Source: Clostridiaceae bacterium (GTDB lineage: Bacteria > Bacillota > Clostridia > Oscillospirales > Acutalibacteraceae). Taken from it: DNA of 44,707 nucleotides. The position numbers and the translations under genes were made by a program. The stretch is taken from the NCBI GenBank assembly GCA_021769555.1, contig JAETSR010000016.1, positions 1 to 44,707 on the forward strand, written 5' to 3'. Positions 25,310-33,650 of the stretch are shown in pieces (the stretch's first letter is position 1; the number at the start of each line of letters is the position of its first letter). Under the pieces are notes generated by a model, which worked only from the letters and a program-made list of their open reading frames with translations, was not told where the DNA came from and made no database searches.

Positions 25310-25348
25310 TCAGCATTTCTTGCAAAATGGGATAACCCCGGGCATCGA

Positions 25349-25921
25349 TTACTTGATTACCTCAATATTGTCTTTAACATATATGACCCCCGATATGACT
25401 GTCAGCACGGCCACGGCCCAGCAGAGCGCCTGGGTTATCAGGGAGACCGCCATAGCGTCGGAACCGCTGGCAATGGAGGCTAGGCCGTAATAGAGCAGTA
25501 TCGTGGACATCTGCAACACCGTCTTCACCTTGCCCCACATATTGGCCGCTATCACACGGCTCTTGGAGGCGGCAACCATGCGTATGCCCGCCACGGCAAA
25601 CTCCCTGAACAGGGTAAGGGCCAGGACTACGGGGCTGCACACGCCGTCCGCCACCATATAGATAAAGGCGGCGGTGGTGAGCATCTTGTCCGCAAGGGGG
25701 TCGGCGAATTTACCGAAGTCTGTCTCAAGATGGTACTTACGGGCAATCTTGCCGTCAAGCAGGTCGGTTATGGAGGCCATGGCGAAGATTATCCCGGCAA
25801 TGAGGCTGAACAGGCGGTTGAACTCCGACGTGCCGAATTTTGTCAGGGCAGCGAACACCATGAAGAAAGGCACGAGCGCACATCTTAAAAGGGTAAGCTT
25901 ATTGGGCAGATTCATTTTCAT
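25349..25921 (-). CDS. pgsA: CDP-diacylglycerol--glycerol-3-phosphate phosphatidyltransferase
   Basis: Integral membrane enzyme that makes phosphatidylglycerol phosphate from CDP-diacylglycerol and glycerol-3-phosphate. The 190-aa protein has the CDP-alcohol phosphotransferase motif with D53, D56, G57, A60, R61, G70, D74 and D78, and about six TM helices. AAAAGGAG lies 10 nt before ATG 25921; ATG 25915 is an alternative. It is the last gene of the yihY-DUF3842-NUDIX-rimO-pgsA group; rimO-pgsA is a frequent Firmicutes pair. Confidence 0.94.
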   Translation of the reverse strand: MKMNLPNKLTLLRCALVPFFMVFAALTKFGTSEFNRLFSLIAGIIFAMASITDLLDGKIARKYHLETDFGKFADPLADKMLTTAAFIYMVADGVCSPVVLALTLFREFAVAGIRMVAASKSRVIAANMWGKVKTVLQMSTILLYYGLASIASGSDAMAVSLITQALCWAVAVLTVISGVIYVKDNIEVIK

Positions 25922-25943
25922 TTGAGACCAGCTCCTTTTAATT

Positions 25944-27281
25944 TTAGACGTTCAGCAGGAGAGAGCCCATCAGGTCGCCCTCCATGCAGTCCTCTATTCT
26001 GACGGGCACGAAGCTGCCGAGGGTGGGGCGCCTGCCGTCCACGGTGAAGAATATCTTGCCGTCCACGTCCGGCGCGTCCATGTATGAGCGGCCGAACCAG
26101 CACTCGGCGTAGCGGTCGAAGCCCTCTATGAGCACCTCTAATGTCCTGCCTATAAGGGCCGAGCCCTTCTCCTCGGTGATGTCCATCTGCTGCTCGGTGA
26201 TAATGGCGGCCCTTCTCTCCTTTTCCTCCTGGTCCAGCTGGTCCGGGAGCGAGGCCGCGGGGGTGCCTTCCTCCTGGGAGTAGGTGAAGCAGCCCAGCTT
26301 ATCGAATTTTACCGATTTTACAAACTCTGAAAGCTCTGTAAAATCCTCCTCTGTCTCTCCGGGGAAGCCGGTTATGAGGGTGGTGCGAAGTATCACTCCG
26401 GGGACCTTCCTGCGTATCTTTTCGATAAGCGCCTCCAAAGACTCCCTGTCTCCCCGGCGGTTCATAGCCTTCAGAACCTTCCCTGAGCAGTGCTGAAGGG
26501 GAAGGTCAATATATGGCAGGACTTTTTCTTCATCTGCCATCACGTCCAAAAGCTCGTCTGTTATGGCGTCGGGGTAGCAGTACAGCACTCTCAGCCACTT
26601 TACGCCCTCTATCCCTGTAAGGCGCTTTAAGAGCTTTGCAAGAGAATACTCGCCATAGAGGTCAATGCCATAGCGGGTGGTGTCCTGGGCAATGAGCACC
26701 AGCTCCTTTGCCCCGTTTTTGGCGAGGGCCCTTGCCTCCTGCTCTATGTCCTCCATAGTCCTGCTCCGGTAGCCGCCACGGATATAGGGTATCGCACAGT
26801 ATGAGCAGCGGTTGTCACAGCCCTCGGCTATCTTTAAGTAGGCCGACCAGCTGGGGGTAGTCAGCTCACGGTCCCCGCTGATGGGAAGCTTTTCCTTTTC
26901 GGGGAATGCCTCTATGGGGCCGGACTCCAGCATATCACTTAGGTACTTTGCCGGGTCCTCGTTAGCGCCTATTCCAAGAACTCCGTCCAGCTCAGGAATC
27001 TCCTTCCTTATCTCCCCCTGAAACCGCTCCGCAAGGCAGCCTGTTGCCACAAGCTTCTTTATGCGGCCCTCTTTTTTGAGCAGTCCAAGCTCAAGTATCT
27101 CGTCAATGGACTCCTTCTGGGCGCTCTCAATAAAGCCGCAGGTGTTCACTATCGCCACGTCAGCCATGGCCACGTCGTCCACCAGCTCATAGCCTGCCGC
27201 TTTCAGCTTTGCCATAATGACCTCGCCGTCCACCTGGTTTTTTGCGCACCCAAGGCTTATCATGCCTACTTTTACTGCCAT
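25944..27281 (-). CDS. rimO: Ribosomal protein S12 methylthiotransferase RimO
   Basis: Radical-SAM enzyme adding a methylthio group to the conserved aspartate of ribosomal protein S12. 445 aa with the three domains in order: N-terminal cluster domain (C12, C48, C82; the NTCGFIESAQKES sequence is specific for RimO over MiaB), radical SAM domain with C156, C160, C163 (CDNRCSYC), and a C-terminal TRAM domain. GGAGG precedes the ATG. Confidence 0.95.
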   Translation of the reverse strand: MAVKVGMISLGCAKNQVDGEVIMAKLKAAGYELVDDVAMADVAIVNTCGFIESAQKESIDEILELGLLKKEGRIKKLVATGCLAERFQGEIRKEIPELDGVLGIGANEDPAKYLSDMLESGPIEAFPEKEKLPISGDRELTTPSWSAYLKIAEGCDNRCSYCAIPYIRGGYRSRTMEDIEQEARALAKNGAKELVLIAQDTTRYGIDLYGEYSLAKLLKRLTGIEGVKWLRVLYCYPDAITDELLDVMADEEKVLPYIDLPLQHCSGKVLKAMNRRGDRESLEALIEKIRRKVPGVILRTTLITGFPGETEEDFTELSEFVKSVKFDKLGCFTYSQEEGTPAASLPDQLDQEEKERRAAIITEQQMDITEEKGSALIGRTLEVLIEGFDRYAECWFGRSYMDAPDVDGKIFFTVDGRRPTLGSFVPVRIEDCMEGDLMGSLLLNV

Positions 27282-27296
27282 AATTTTTTCCTCCGT

Positions 27297-27797
27297 CTAT
27301 TTTACCAGTCTATGCACTGCCGCGAAAAATTCGTCCGTATAGTCCCCGGCAAGTATCTCCCGGGCCCGGACCTTCTGCTCCCACTGGCCTATGGGCACCC
27401 ATTTCGCGCCGTCAACCTCATGGGGCTGCAAAATAAGCTTGTCCGCCGGGATGTCCCTTACCAGGCCGTACACGTCCATAAAGAAGCCCTCGGCCTTTCG
27501 GCGGCTGAGAAATACCAGCTCATTGGCCCCGGCGCTGATGCCTGTCTCCTCCAAGAGCTCCCGCACGGCGGCCTCAAGGCTTGTCTCACCGGACAGCACT
27601 CCCCCTCCGGGATTTTCCCATGCCCCGGGATAGACGTTCTTCTCCATGCTCCTAAGGGTGCAAAGCACTTCCCTTTTGCTGTTTACAACAGTTATAGTAA
27701 CCGCCAGGTGGTAGTCCCCGGGGGCCTGCATATCCCCGCGCTCCTGGGTGCGGCCGGTCAAATTGCAGTTTTCGTCGTAGATGTCCCAAAGCTCCAT
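27297..27797 (-). CDS. NUDIX hydrolase (isomerase-like subgroup)
   Basis: 166-aa protein with a complete Nudix box at residues 65-87 (GX5EX7REUXEEXGU). The N-terminus (ELWDIYDENCNLTG, then DYHLAV) is like the YfcD/IDI-type NUDIX proteins that are related to isopentenyl-diphosphate isomerase. The substrate is unknown; a nucleoside or prenyl diphosphate is plausible. I chose ATG 27797 (GGGAGG, 5-nt spacing); a start 48 nt earlier would overlap DUF3842. Confidence 0.88.
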   Translation of the reverse strand: MELWDIYDENCNLTGRTQERGDMQAPGDYHLAVTITVVNSKREVLCTLRSMEKNVYPGAWENPGGGVLSGETSLEAAVRELLEETGISAGANELVFLSRRKAEGFFMDVYGLVRDIPADKLILQPHEVDGAKWVPIGQWEQKVRAREILAGDYTDEFFAAVHRLVK

Positions 27798-27807
27798 ATG
27801 TACCTCC

Positions 27808-28227
27808 CTACTGAGCAAGAAGCTCCTTTGCCCGCTGTACCGCAAGCTTCACGTATTCGCCTAAAGCCAGCTCACCCACGCCCACCACTGTCACCGAGCA
27901 CCTGCTCACAGGTATCAGCAGCTTTTGCGCCGGGCTCTCTGAGACCGCCGCGGCCATTTTGGGGGTTATCTCCCCTAAAAGGGCGTTGGCGGTTATTATC
28001 CCCATGGGGCCCATAATTATGTCCGCGTCCCGGCAGCAGACTATCACCGGGTTTTCGCCGGTGGCCCCGGCGTCCGCGCCGGACTTCAGCATGGCGGCAG
28101 TGGCGGCTGAGTTCGTGCCGACGGCAATTATCTCGCCGGGTACTTCCTCCGCCCTCAGCCCCGCCGCTATGGCCGCGCCCATGCGCCCGCCCTGGCCGTC
28201 TATGACCACTATCCTTTTGCCTCTCAT
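27808..28227 (-). CDS. DUF3842 family protein
   Basis: 139-aa protein with a nucleotide-binding-like N-terminus (VVIDGQGGRMGAA) and no known role; DUF3842 members occur mainly in clostridia. Several short hydrophobic strands suggest a Rossmann-like cytoplasmic protein. It overlaps the end of yihY by 4 nt (ATGA) and has GGAGGAG before the ATG. Confidence 0.8.
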   Translation of the reverse strand: MRGKRIVVIDGQGGRMGAAIAAGLRAEEVPGEIIAVGTNSAATAAMLKSGADAGATGENPVIVCCRDADIIMGPMGIITANALLGEITPKMAAAVSESPAQKLLIPVSRCSVTVVGVGELALGEYVKLAVQRAKELLAQ

Positions 28228-29117
28228 TCTTTCTCCTCCTCTTTCCTTTCAGACGCGGTCTCCGACGTTATAGAGGGACTCTCCCGGCCGCCCAGCAGCT
28301 TTTTCAGGTCCTTACGAACGCCGCTCCCTTCAAGCCACATGCTCACCTCGCCCCCAAGGAAAAGGATGTACATGCAGAAAAACAGCCAGAACATCATTAT
28401 CACTAAAGTCGCCAGGCTCCCATAGATAGAGAAGTTGGAGAAGTTCTCCACGAACAGGGAGAAGAAGTATGAAAAGAGCACCCAGCCTCCCGCGCCGAAG
28501 ACCGCGCCCAGGAGATTGTTCCGGAATTTGGCCCGCCGGCGGGGCACGAAGGTATACAATAAGGTGAAGAAGATAAAGAGCATGACGAAGCTTACTAATG
28601 ACTTGAAGTTTATAAGCAGGGCCGCCACTAAGGGCCAGCGGTCCTGGATTGCCCTGTATATTGTGGAGCCGAAGACAAGAAGGACCGCCGCCGCAATGAG
28701 CACCACCGCCAGCATGACTACGTATACCACGGCCATGGCCCGAAGGAGGATATAGTTTCGGGGCTGCTCCACCTCGTAGATATGGTCCAGGCCCTTGATT
28801 ATGGCAACCATGCCCATGGAGGATGACCATACCGCCGCTATCACAGCCACGGGCAGCACTCCCGAGGCCTCTATGGGGCTGGGGATTATCTCCCTGAGGG
28901 CGGCGGAAAACGCGTCGGGCAGCAGGTCCAGCGCGGCCTCTATCATGGTGACTCCTGAGGAAAAATGTATGCGCTGCATGAGGGTCAGCAGGAAAGCCAA
29001 AAAGGGCAGAAAGGAGGTTATGAGGAAAAAGGCGCTGTGTGCCGCGGAGGAGTCTATGCGGTCCTCGGTTATGCGGTTCATGAACCAGAGCGCCTGCTTT
29101 TTGACAAATGCCCACAT
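28224..29117 (-). CDS. YihY/BrkB-family membrane protein
   Basis: 297-aa polytopic protein with about six TM helices; motifs AAHSAFFLITSFLPFL, VWSSSMGMVAIIKGLDHIY and ARFRNNLLGAVFGAGGWVLFSYFFSLFVENFSNFSIYGSL (read in parts) belong to the YihY (formerly ribonuclease BN/BrkB) family of uncertain transport function. The ATG at 29117 follows GAGGAGGTG by 9 nt. A charged C-terminal tail of about 25 residues is cytoplasmic. It is the first gene of its operon. Confidence 0.88.
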   Translation of the reverse strand: MWAFVKKQALWFMNRITEDRIDSSAAHSAFFLITSFLPFLAFLLTLMQRIHFSSGVTMIEAALDLLPDAFSAALREIIPSPIEASGVLPVAVIAAVWSSSMGMVAIIKGLDHIYEVEQPRNYILLRAMAVVYVVMLAVVLIAAAVLLVFGSTIYRAIQDRWPLVAALLINFKSLVSFVMLFIFFTLLYTFVPRRRAKFRNNLLGAVFGAGGWVLFSYFFSLFVENFSNFSIYGSLATLVIMMFWLFFCMYILFLGGEVSMWLEGSGVRKDLKKLLGGRESPSITSETASERKEEEKE

Positions 29118-29163
29118 TTGGTCGAACACCTCCTCGTTCAAAGCTTCCTGTAAAGTATAAAGT

Positions 29164-29192
29164 ATTATACCATACGCGCCCGGGACGGTCAA
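29164..29192 (-). promoter_or_regulatory. Promoter of the yihY-pgsA operon
   Basis: Minus-strand TTGACC (29187-29192), 17-bp spacer, TATAAT (29164-29169) with extended -10 TGG. Confidence 0.85.
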
Positions 29193-29194
29193 GC

Positions 29195-29214
29195 GCCGCT
29201 CTGTAGGGAGCGGC
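29195..29214. repeat. Short inverted repeat between divergent promoters
   Basis: Perfect 7-bp repeat GCCGCTC/GAGCGGC with a 6-nt spacer, lying between the -35 boxes of the yihY and phosphohexomutase promoters. It could be an operator or a remnant terminator. Confidence 0.4.
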
Positions 29215-29224
29215 AGAAAAAAGA

Positions 29225-29253
29225 TTGATTATCCCACCCGCTTCTGCTACAAT
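29225..29253 (+). promoter_or_regulatory. Promoter of phosphohexomutase-mnmA
   Basis: TTGATT (29225-29230), 17-bp spacer, TACAAT (29248-29253) with extended -10 TGC. Confidence 0.8.
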
Positions 29254-29284
29254 ACTCTTAGTAAAAATAAAGGAGTGGGTCGTA

Positions 29285-30787
29285 TTGGATTATATGAAGC
29301 TGAAAAGCGGCACTGACGTGCGGGGTGTGGCAATAGAAACAGAGGCGGGCGGGCCGGTAGAGCTCACCGACAGGGCCGTGACGGACATTGCCCGGGCCTT
29401 CTTAGTTTGGTGTGAAAGGCGCCTTGATATACCCTCAGATAAGCTGAAGCTTGCGGTGGGCCGGGACTCGAGGCTTTCCGGGCCAAGAATAGCCGGGGCT
29501 CTAAGAGAAGCGTTTCTCCCCTATGGCGTGACATGCTATGACTGCGGGCTGGCCTCAACGCCCTCAATGTTCATGGCAGCTGTGGACATCCCCTGTGACT
29601 GTGCGGTGCAGATAACCGCAAGCCATCACCCGTTTCACAGGAACGGCCTGAAGTTCTTTACCAGGGACGGCGGCCTGGACAGCCCGGACATTTCGGAGAT
29701 ACTGGCCCTGGCAGAAGAGGGGGCATGTCCTGAGGCGCACAAGGGGGGCGTCTGGCAGGAGTCGGACCATATGGAGCAGTATGCGGCCCATCTTCGCGAT
29801 TTGATAGAGAAGGGGATAAACGCCCCGGATTACCATAGGCCCCTTGAGGGCTTTCATATCACCGTGGACGCAGGAAACGGTGCGGGAGGGTTTTATGCCG
29901 AAAGGGTGCTTGCCCCTCTGGGCGCGGATATCAGCGGCAGCCGGTTTTTAGAACCGGACGGCAGTTTCCCGAACCATATCCCAAACCCCGAGAACGAGGA
30001 GGCCATGGGATATGCCTCCCGGGCGGTTATTGAGTCCGGAGCGGACCTTGGGATAATCTTCGACACGGACGTGGACAGGGCCGGGGTAGTGGACCGGCAT
30101 GGCAGGGAGATAAACCGCAACAGGCTCGTGGCGCTGGCCTCGGCCATAGCCTTAGAGACTGCCCCGGGAGGGACAGTAGTCACCGACTCCATCACCTCCG
30201 ACGGCTTGAGGGAGTATATAGAGGGTACGCTTAAAGGCAGGCACCACAGGTTTCAGAGAGGATATAAGAACGTGATAAACGAGGCCGTGAGGCTGAACTC
30301 CGAGGGAGTGGACTGCCCCCTCGCCATCGAGACCAGCGGCCACGCGGCCCTGAGGGAGAATTACTTTTTAGACGACGGCGCGTATCTTGTGACAAAGATT
30401 ATCATCAAGCTCGCGGCCCTTCGCCGGGAGGGAAAGGAGCTTGACGACATGCTCAGCCCGCTCCGGGAGCCCGCCGAGGCGGTTGAGGTGCGAATACCCA
30501 TAACCGAGCAGGACTTCCGCGCCCGGGGGAATGAGCTTATTGAGAGCCTTGAGGCCTACTCAAAGGAGAGGGGCTGGGCCATAGCCCCGGACAACCGGGA
30601 GGGTATCAGGGTGTCATTCCCCGCCGGGGAGGGGGCGGGATGGTTTCTAGTGAGGCTCTCGGTCCACGACCCCATACTGCCGGTGAATATCGAGAGCGAT
30701 ATTGCAGGCGGCGCGGAGATGATTCGCGGAAAGCTCCGGGAGTTCTTTGCCGGCGAGAGCCGGGGACTTGATATCTCGGCCCTATGA
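29285..30787 (+). CDS. Phosphomannomutase/phosphoglucomutase-type phosphohexomutase
   Basis: 500-aa alpha-D-phosphohexomutase. The phosphoserine loop reads TASHHP (Ser113), with His where most members have Asn; the metal loop DTDVDRAG (D260, D262, D264, R265) and a sugar loop ETSGHAALREN are intact. The C-terminal domain lacks a clear RPSGTEP loop, so substrate use may differ from the first mutase at 11727. I take TTG 29285 as start since AAAGGAG is 9 nt upstream; ATG 29294 is too far. Overlaps mnmA by 4 nt. Confidence 0.85.
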   Translation: MDYMKLKSGTDVRGVAIETEAGGPVELTDRAVTDIARAFLVWCERRLDIPSDKLKLAVGRDSRLSGPRIAGALREAFLPYGVTCYDCGLASTPSMFMAAVDIPCDCAVQITASHHPFHRNGLKFFTRDGGLDSPDISEILALAEEGACPEAHKGGVWQESDHMEQYAAHLRDLIEKGINAPDYHRPLEGFHITVDAGNGAGGFYAERVLAPLGADISGSRFLEPDGSFPNHIPNPENEEAMGYASRAVIESGADLGIIFDTDVDRAGVVDRHGREINRNRLVALASAIALETAPGGTVVTDSITSDGLREYIEGTLKGRHHRFQRGYKNVINEAVRLNSEGVDCPLAIETSGHAALRENYFLDDGAYLVTKIIIKLAALRREGKELDDMLSPLREPAEAVEVRIPITEQDFRARGNELIESLEAYSKERGWAIAPDNREGIRVSFPAGEGAGWFLVRLSVHDPILPVNIESDIAGGAEMIRGKLREFFAGESRGLDISAL

Positions 30788-31875
30788 GCGGGGAGAATAA
30801 GCCCCGGGTGCTCGCGGCAATGAGCGGGGGAGTTGACTCCTCGGTGGCGGCGCTGATTTTACAGCGGGAGGGCTATGACGCCATAGGCGTGACCCTGAAG
30901 CTGTTCTCCGGTGAAGACGGCCCAGAGGACTTTAGGGGGGAGAGGGCCTGCTGCTCCCTTGAGAGCGTTGAGGCCGCCAGGAGCGTTGCCAACAGGCTTG
31001 GCATGCCCTTCTATGTGTTCAACTTCTCCGGGGATTTCAAGCGCGAGGTCATGGACCGGTTCGTTGAGACCTATAAAAGCGGCGGGACGCCCAATCCGTG
31101 CATAAGCTGCAACAGGTATGTGAAGCTGGGGAAGCTTATTCACAGGGCGGCTGAGATAGGCTGTGATTATACAGCCACAGGACACTACGCAAGAGTGGAA
31201 CATGACCCGGGAAGCGGCCGGTGGCTGTTAAAGAAGGGGCTGGACGGTGACAAGGACCAGAGCTATTTTCTCTATAACCTTAGCCAGAACCAGCTCTCCC
31301 GGCTGCTGCTGCCCCTGGGAGGGCTCACCAAGGCCCGGGTGCGGCAGCTTGCGGAAGAGGCGGGGTTTATCAACGCCCACAGGCAGGAGAGCCAGGATAT
31401 ATGCTTTGTGCCGGACGGGGACTACGCCGGGTTTATAGAGCGGTACACCGGCGAAGCCCCGGAGCCCGGGGACTTTGTGGGCACGGCGGGGCAGGTTTAT
31501 GGGAGGCATAGGGGGATAATCCGGTATACGGTGGGCCAGCGGAAAGGGCTTGGGCTGAGCTTTCCCCAGCCTATGTATGTGTGCGGAATAGACCCTAAAA
31601 AGAACCGGGTAATACTCGGGGAGGACAGGGAGCTTTTTTCAGACCGGCTCATAGCCAGGGATTTAAACCTTATAGCCGTAGAGAGCATAAAGGAGCCCAT
31701 GCGGGTCACGGCGAAGATACGCTACAGGCATAAGGAGCAGCCCGCGGCTGCGGTGCAGACCGGGCCGGACGAGCTCACCCTGCGCTTCGACCGTCCACAG
31801 CGTGCCATTACCCGGGGACAGGCCGTGGTGATGTATGACGGAGATACCGTCATAGGCGGGGGGACAATCTGCTGA
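30784..31875 (+). CDS. mnmA: tRNA-specific 2-thiouridylase MnmA
   Basis: Puts sulfur on C2 of the wobble uridine of Lys, Glu and Gln tRNAs. 363 aa with the ATP-PPase loop SGGVDSS (14-20) and the catalytic cysteine pair C106 (NPCISC) and C207 (DICFVP). The ATGA overlap with the phosphohexomutase indicates translational coupling. No dedicated cysteine desulfurase is adjacent. Confidence 0.94.
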   Translation: MSGENKPRVLAAMSGGVDSSVAALILQREGYDAIGVTLKLFSGEDGPEDFRGERACCSLESVEAARSVANRLGMPFYVFNFSGDFKREVMDRFVETYKSGGTPNPCISCNRYVKLGKLIHRAAEIGCDYTATGHYARVEHDPGSGRWLLKKGLDGDKDQSYFLYNLSQNQLSRLLLPLGGLTKARVRQLAEEAGFINAHRQESQDICFVPDGDYAGFIERYTGEAPEPGDFVGTAGQVYGRHRGIIRYTVGQRKGLGLSFPQPMYVCGIDPKKNRVILGEDRELFSDRLIARDLNLIAVESIKEPMRVTAKIRYRHKEQPAAAVQTGPDELTLRFDRPQRAITRGQAVVMYDGDTVIGGGTIC

Positions 31876-31884
31876 CAGAAAAAA

Positions 31885-31946
31885 GCGCTGCCGATATTAA
31901 GCACAGAATCATAAGCGCAAATTCTGTATTTAATATGCGGCAGCGC
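31885..31946 (-). terminator. Long stem-loop ending the small-gene operon
   Basis: Outer arms GCGCTGCCG (31885-31893) and CGGCAGCGC (31938-31946) continue inward through TATTAA/TTAATA to an inner 7-bp hairpin ACAGAAT/ATTCTGT. On the minus strand the stem is followed by TTTTTT, so it is an intrinsic terminator for the 33078-31959 genes; the plus side has no T-run. Confidence 0.75.
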
Positions 31947-31958
31947 CTTGTACATGAG

Positions 31959-32309
31959 CTACATCAGCAGGAATAAGAGGGCGAACATGAGCTCAGTGTT
32001 CCCCTCCTCGCCCCCAAGTATCAGCAACAGTGCCAGCAGCATGGTGCGCTCCCTGTCCCTGAAGAGCTCCTCTAAAAGGCTCTTTGGCGGCTCTGCCATA
32101 GGAGGGGAAGCGGCCGCCGGAGAGGCAGCTTGCGGCTGCGGCAGAGGCCCCGGCGGGGCGGGGGGCTCTGGGGAATTATGTTCGGCGGCGGGAGGCTCAG
32201 GCTCGGAGGGGCTTACAGGCCGGGGCCTCCCCTGCCTTGCCCGGGACTGCATTTCCCGGGCCCTTCGGGCCGCCTCCTCCTGCATACGCCGCATATCCAT
32301 TTCAGGCAT
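31959..32309 (-). CDS. Unknown protein with Pro-rich centre and hydrophobic C-terminus
   Basis: 116 aa. A basic, helical N-terminus rich in Arg/Met/Glu (1-30) is followed by a Pro/Ala/Glu-rich disordered stretch (30-75) and a C-terminal segment ERTMLLALLLILGG...ELMFALLFLLM made of two hydrophobic helices. I recognise no named family. AGGAGG lies 7 nt before the ATG. It is the last of three co-oriented unknown genes. Confidence 0.7.
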   Translation of the reverse strand: MPEMDMRRMQEEAARRAREMQSRARQGRPRPVSPSEPEPPAAEHNSPEPPAPPGPLPQPQAASPAAASPPMAEPPKSLLEELFRDRERTMLLALLLILGGEEGNTELMFALLFLLM

Positions 32310-32321
32310 AGGAAAACCTCC

Positions 32322-32786
32322 TCACAGCCCAAGCCCGGGCATTAGCCCCGCAAGGCCGCCCATGTCCCGGAGCATTGGCAGCAGGCGCATCATCTGCAAT
32401 ATCTTCACGGCCTCGTCCACCTTCTTGCGCCTCTCCGGGCCCAATAACGGCCGAAGGGCCGTTAAGAGGCGGGTGGAGTCGTCCTCCCGGTTCAGCTGGC
32501 TGAGCATTGGGGCGAGCTTCGCCACCATTGCCAGGGTGTCCGGACCCTCGGGCCCATGGGCCGGGGGCTTTTGAGAGGTGGACTGCCCGCCGCCCAAAGC
32601 TCCCAGCATACCCGCAAGGGCGGACATATCCGGAATGCTCTGGGCGGGCTCAGGGGCGGGCTGGGAGCCCTCGCCCCAGCCGCCCTGCTGGCTGTTCAGC
32701 CCCAGGGAGCTTATCATGCTCTGCAGCTGCTTCATGCTGTTGGGGTCGGATAAAAACTGGCTGAGCTGCTGCTCAAGGCCGTCCAT
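32322..32786 (-). CDS. Unknown protein, middle gene of three
   Basis: 154 aa, with a Gln/Ser/Met-rich N-terminus, a Gly/Pro/Gln-rich low-complexity centre and a C-terminal helical region (about 85-145: LAMVAKLAPMLSQL, RLLTALRPLLGPERRKKVDEAVKIL). No TM helix. The helical C-terminus with repeated L-L-x-x-L-R-P-L-L could be a protein-interaction domain. The gap of 12 nt to the next gene and the strong GGGGG ribosome binding site show it is in an operon. Confidence 0.7.
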   Translation of the reverse strand: MDGLEQQLSQFLSDPNSMKQLQSMISSLGLNSQQGGWGEGSQPAPEPAQSIPDMSALAGMLGALGGGQSTSQKPPAHGPEGPDTLAMVAKLAPMLSQLNREDDSTRLLTALRPLLGPERRKKVDEAVKILQMMRLLPMLRDMGGLAGLMPGLGL

Positions 32787-32826
32787 ATGCCTCGCCCCCT
32801 TTCTTTTTGGTGTTAGTTATGGGCTG

Positions 32827-33078
32827 TCATTTCCCGCCCTGGAGCATTTGCAGCAGCTTTTGCGCCTGGGGCGTGGCTAAGAGCTTTTTTGCCGCGTCCG
32901 GGTCTGAGAGCACCTTCTCAATGGCGGCGCTGTCGCCTGCACTGGCTCCGCTCACCAGCTGGGAGAGCGTGCCGTCCCCGGCGGCCTTCTTCAGCGCCTC
33001 AGGCGTAGTGCCCAGGCGCTGGGCAGTTATTTTCAGCAGGGACTCAAGCCTGCTGTTATCCATATTGTTCCCGTTCAT
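32827..33078 (-). CDS. Unknown 83-aa helical protein, first gene of three
   Basis: 83-aa soluble protein, entirely predicted helical, with segments LESLLKITAQRLG, EALKKAAGDG and AAKKLLATPQAQKLLQML. GGGAGGG lies 7 nt before the ATG. Upstream on the minus strand TGAATC (33136-33141) and CATAGTAT (33112-33119), 16 bp apart, look vaguely like a forespore sigma-G promoter; this is weak evidence for a sporulation role. Confidence 0.7.
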   Translation of the reverse strand: MNGNNMDNSRLESLLKITAQRLGTTPEALKKAAGDGTLSQLVSGASAGDSAAIEKVLSDPDAAKKLLATPQAQKLLQMLQGGK

Positions 33079-33168
33079 TCTGGGACCCTCCCTCTTATAT
33101 GGCTTCTTTCCATACTATGCGGGAGGAGTGCCGTTGATTCATAATTTTTGGAATGTGAGGTATTTTCA

Positions 33169-33636
33169 ATGCGTATTTTAGTTGCGTCGGACACCCACGG
33201 TGACTCCGGGAGCCTTAGGCGGGCGATACTCGCCCAGCCCGGCGCCGACATAGTTATCCACCTTGGGGACGGGGAAAATGACGTTGAGAACGTCAAGTTT
33301 TCATTCCCGAACAAGACATTTTTACAGGTGAGAGGCAACTCCGACTGGGGCAGCTCCATACCTGACGCCGGGGAGTATATGGCTGAGGGGAGAAAAATTT
33401 TCTATACCCACGGGCATAACTACGGCGTGAAGTCCGGGGACTATACACTTGTCAGCGAGGCCCGCTCAAGAAAGGCGGATATTGTGCTTTTCGGGCATAC
33501 CCATAACCCCCGGGAAGACTATGAGGACGGACTGTATATAATGAACCCCGGGCGGCTCAGCGGCTGGGAGCCCACCTATGGGATAATAGACATCACGGAG
33601 CAGGGCATAGTCCTGAATGTGATGAAGCTGCCCTGA
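33169..33636 (+). CDS. YfcE/MJ0936-family metallophosphodiesterase
   Basis: 155-aa calcineurin-like phosphoesterase with all metal-ligand blocks: SDTHGD, GDGEND, GNSD, THGH and GHTHNP. Members hydrolyse phosphodiester bonds; the substrate is not known. ATG 33169 with GTGAGG 8 nt upstream. It is followed by a GNAT gene 14 nt downstream. Confidence 0.9.
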   Translation: MRILVASDTHGDSGSLRRAILAQPGADIVIHLGDGENDVENVKFSFPNKTFLQVRGNSDWGSSIPDAGEYMAEGRKIFYTHGHNYGVKSGDYTLVSEARSRKADIVLFGHTHNPREDYEDGLYIMNPGRLSGWEPTYGIIDITEQGIVLNVMKLP

Positions 33637-33650
33637 AAGGAGAATATTTC

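Larger units (their letters stand above)
24040..25315. other. AT-rich, G-poor island with three paralogous genes
   Basis: Between the RHH terminator and pgsA the composition drops sharply: sampled lines are near one third G+C while flanking genes are near 60%. The plus (coding) strand is rich in A and C and very poor in G, unlike all other genes here. The island contains its own promoter and three tandem related genes. No insertion sequence, integrase, tRNA or direct repeats mark its ends. It most likely arrived by horizontal transfer. Confidence 0.8.

Noticed and set aside
24040-25315. Insertion sequence or prophage fragment
   Set aside because: No transposase, integrase, terminal inverted repeats or phage genes; only composition suggests transfer.
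31948-32574. 208-codon plus-strand Ser/Gly-rich frame
   Set aside because: Antisense to two co-oriented genes with good ribosome binding sites; low-complexity product.
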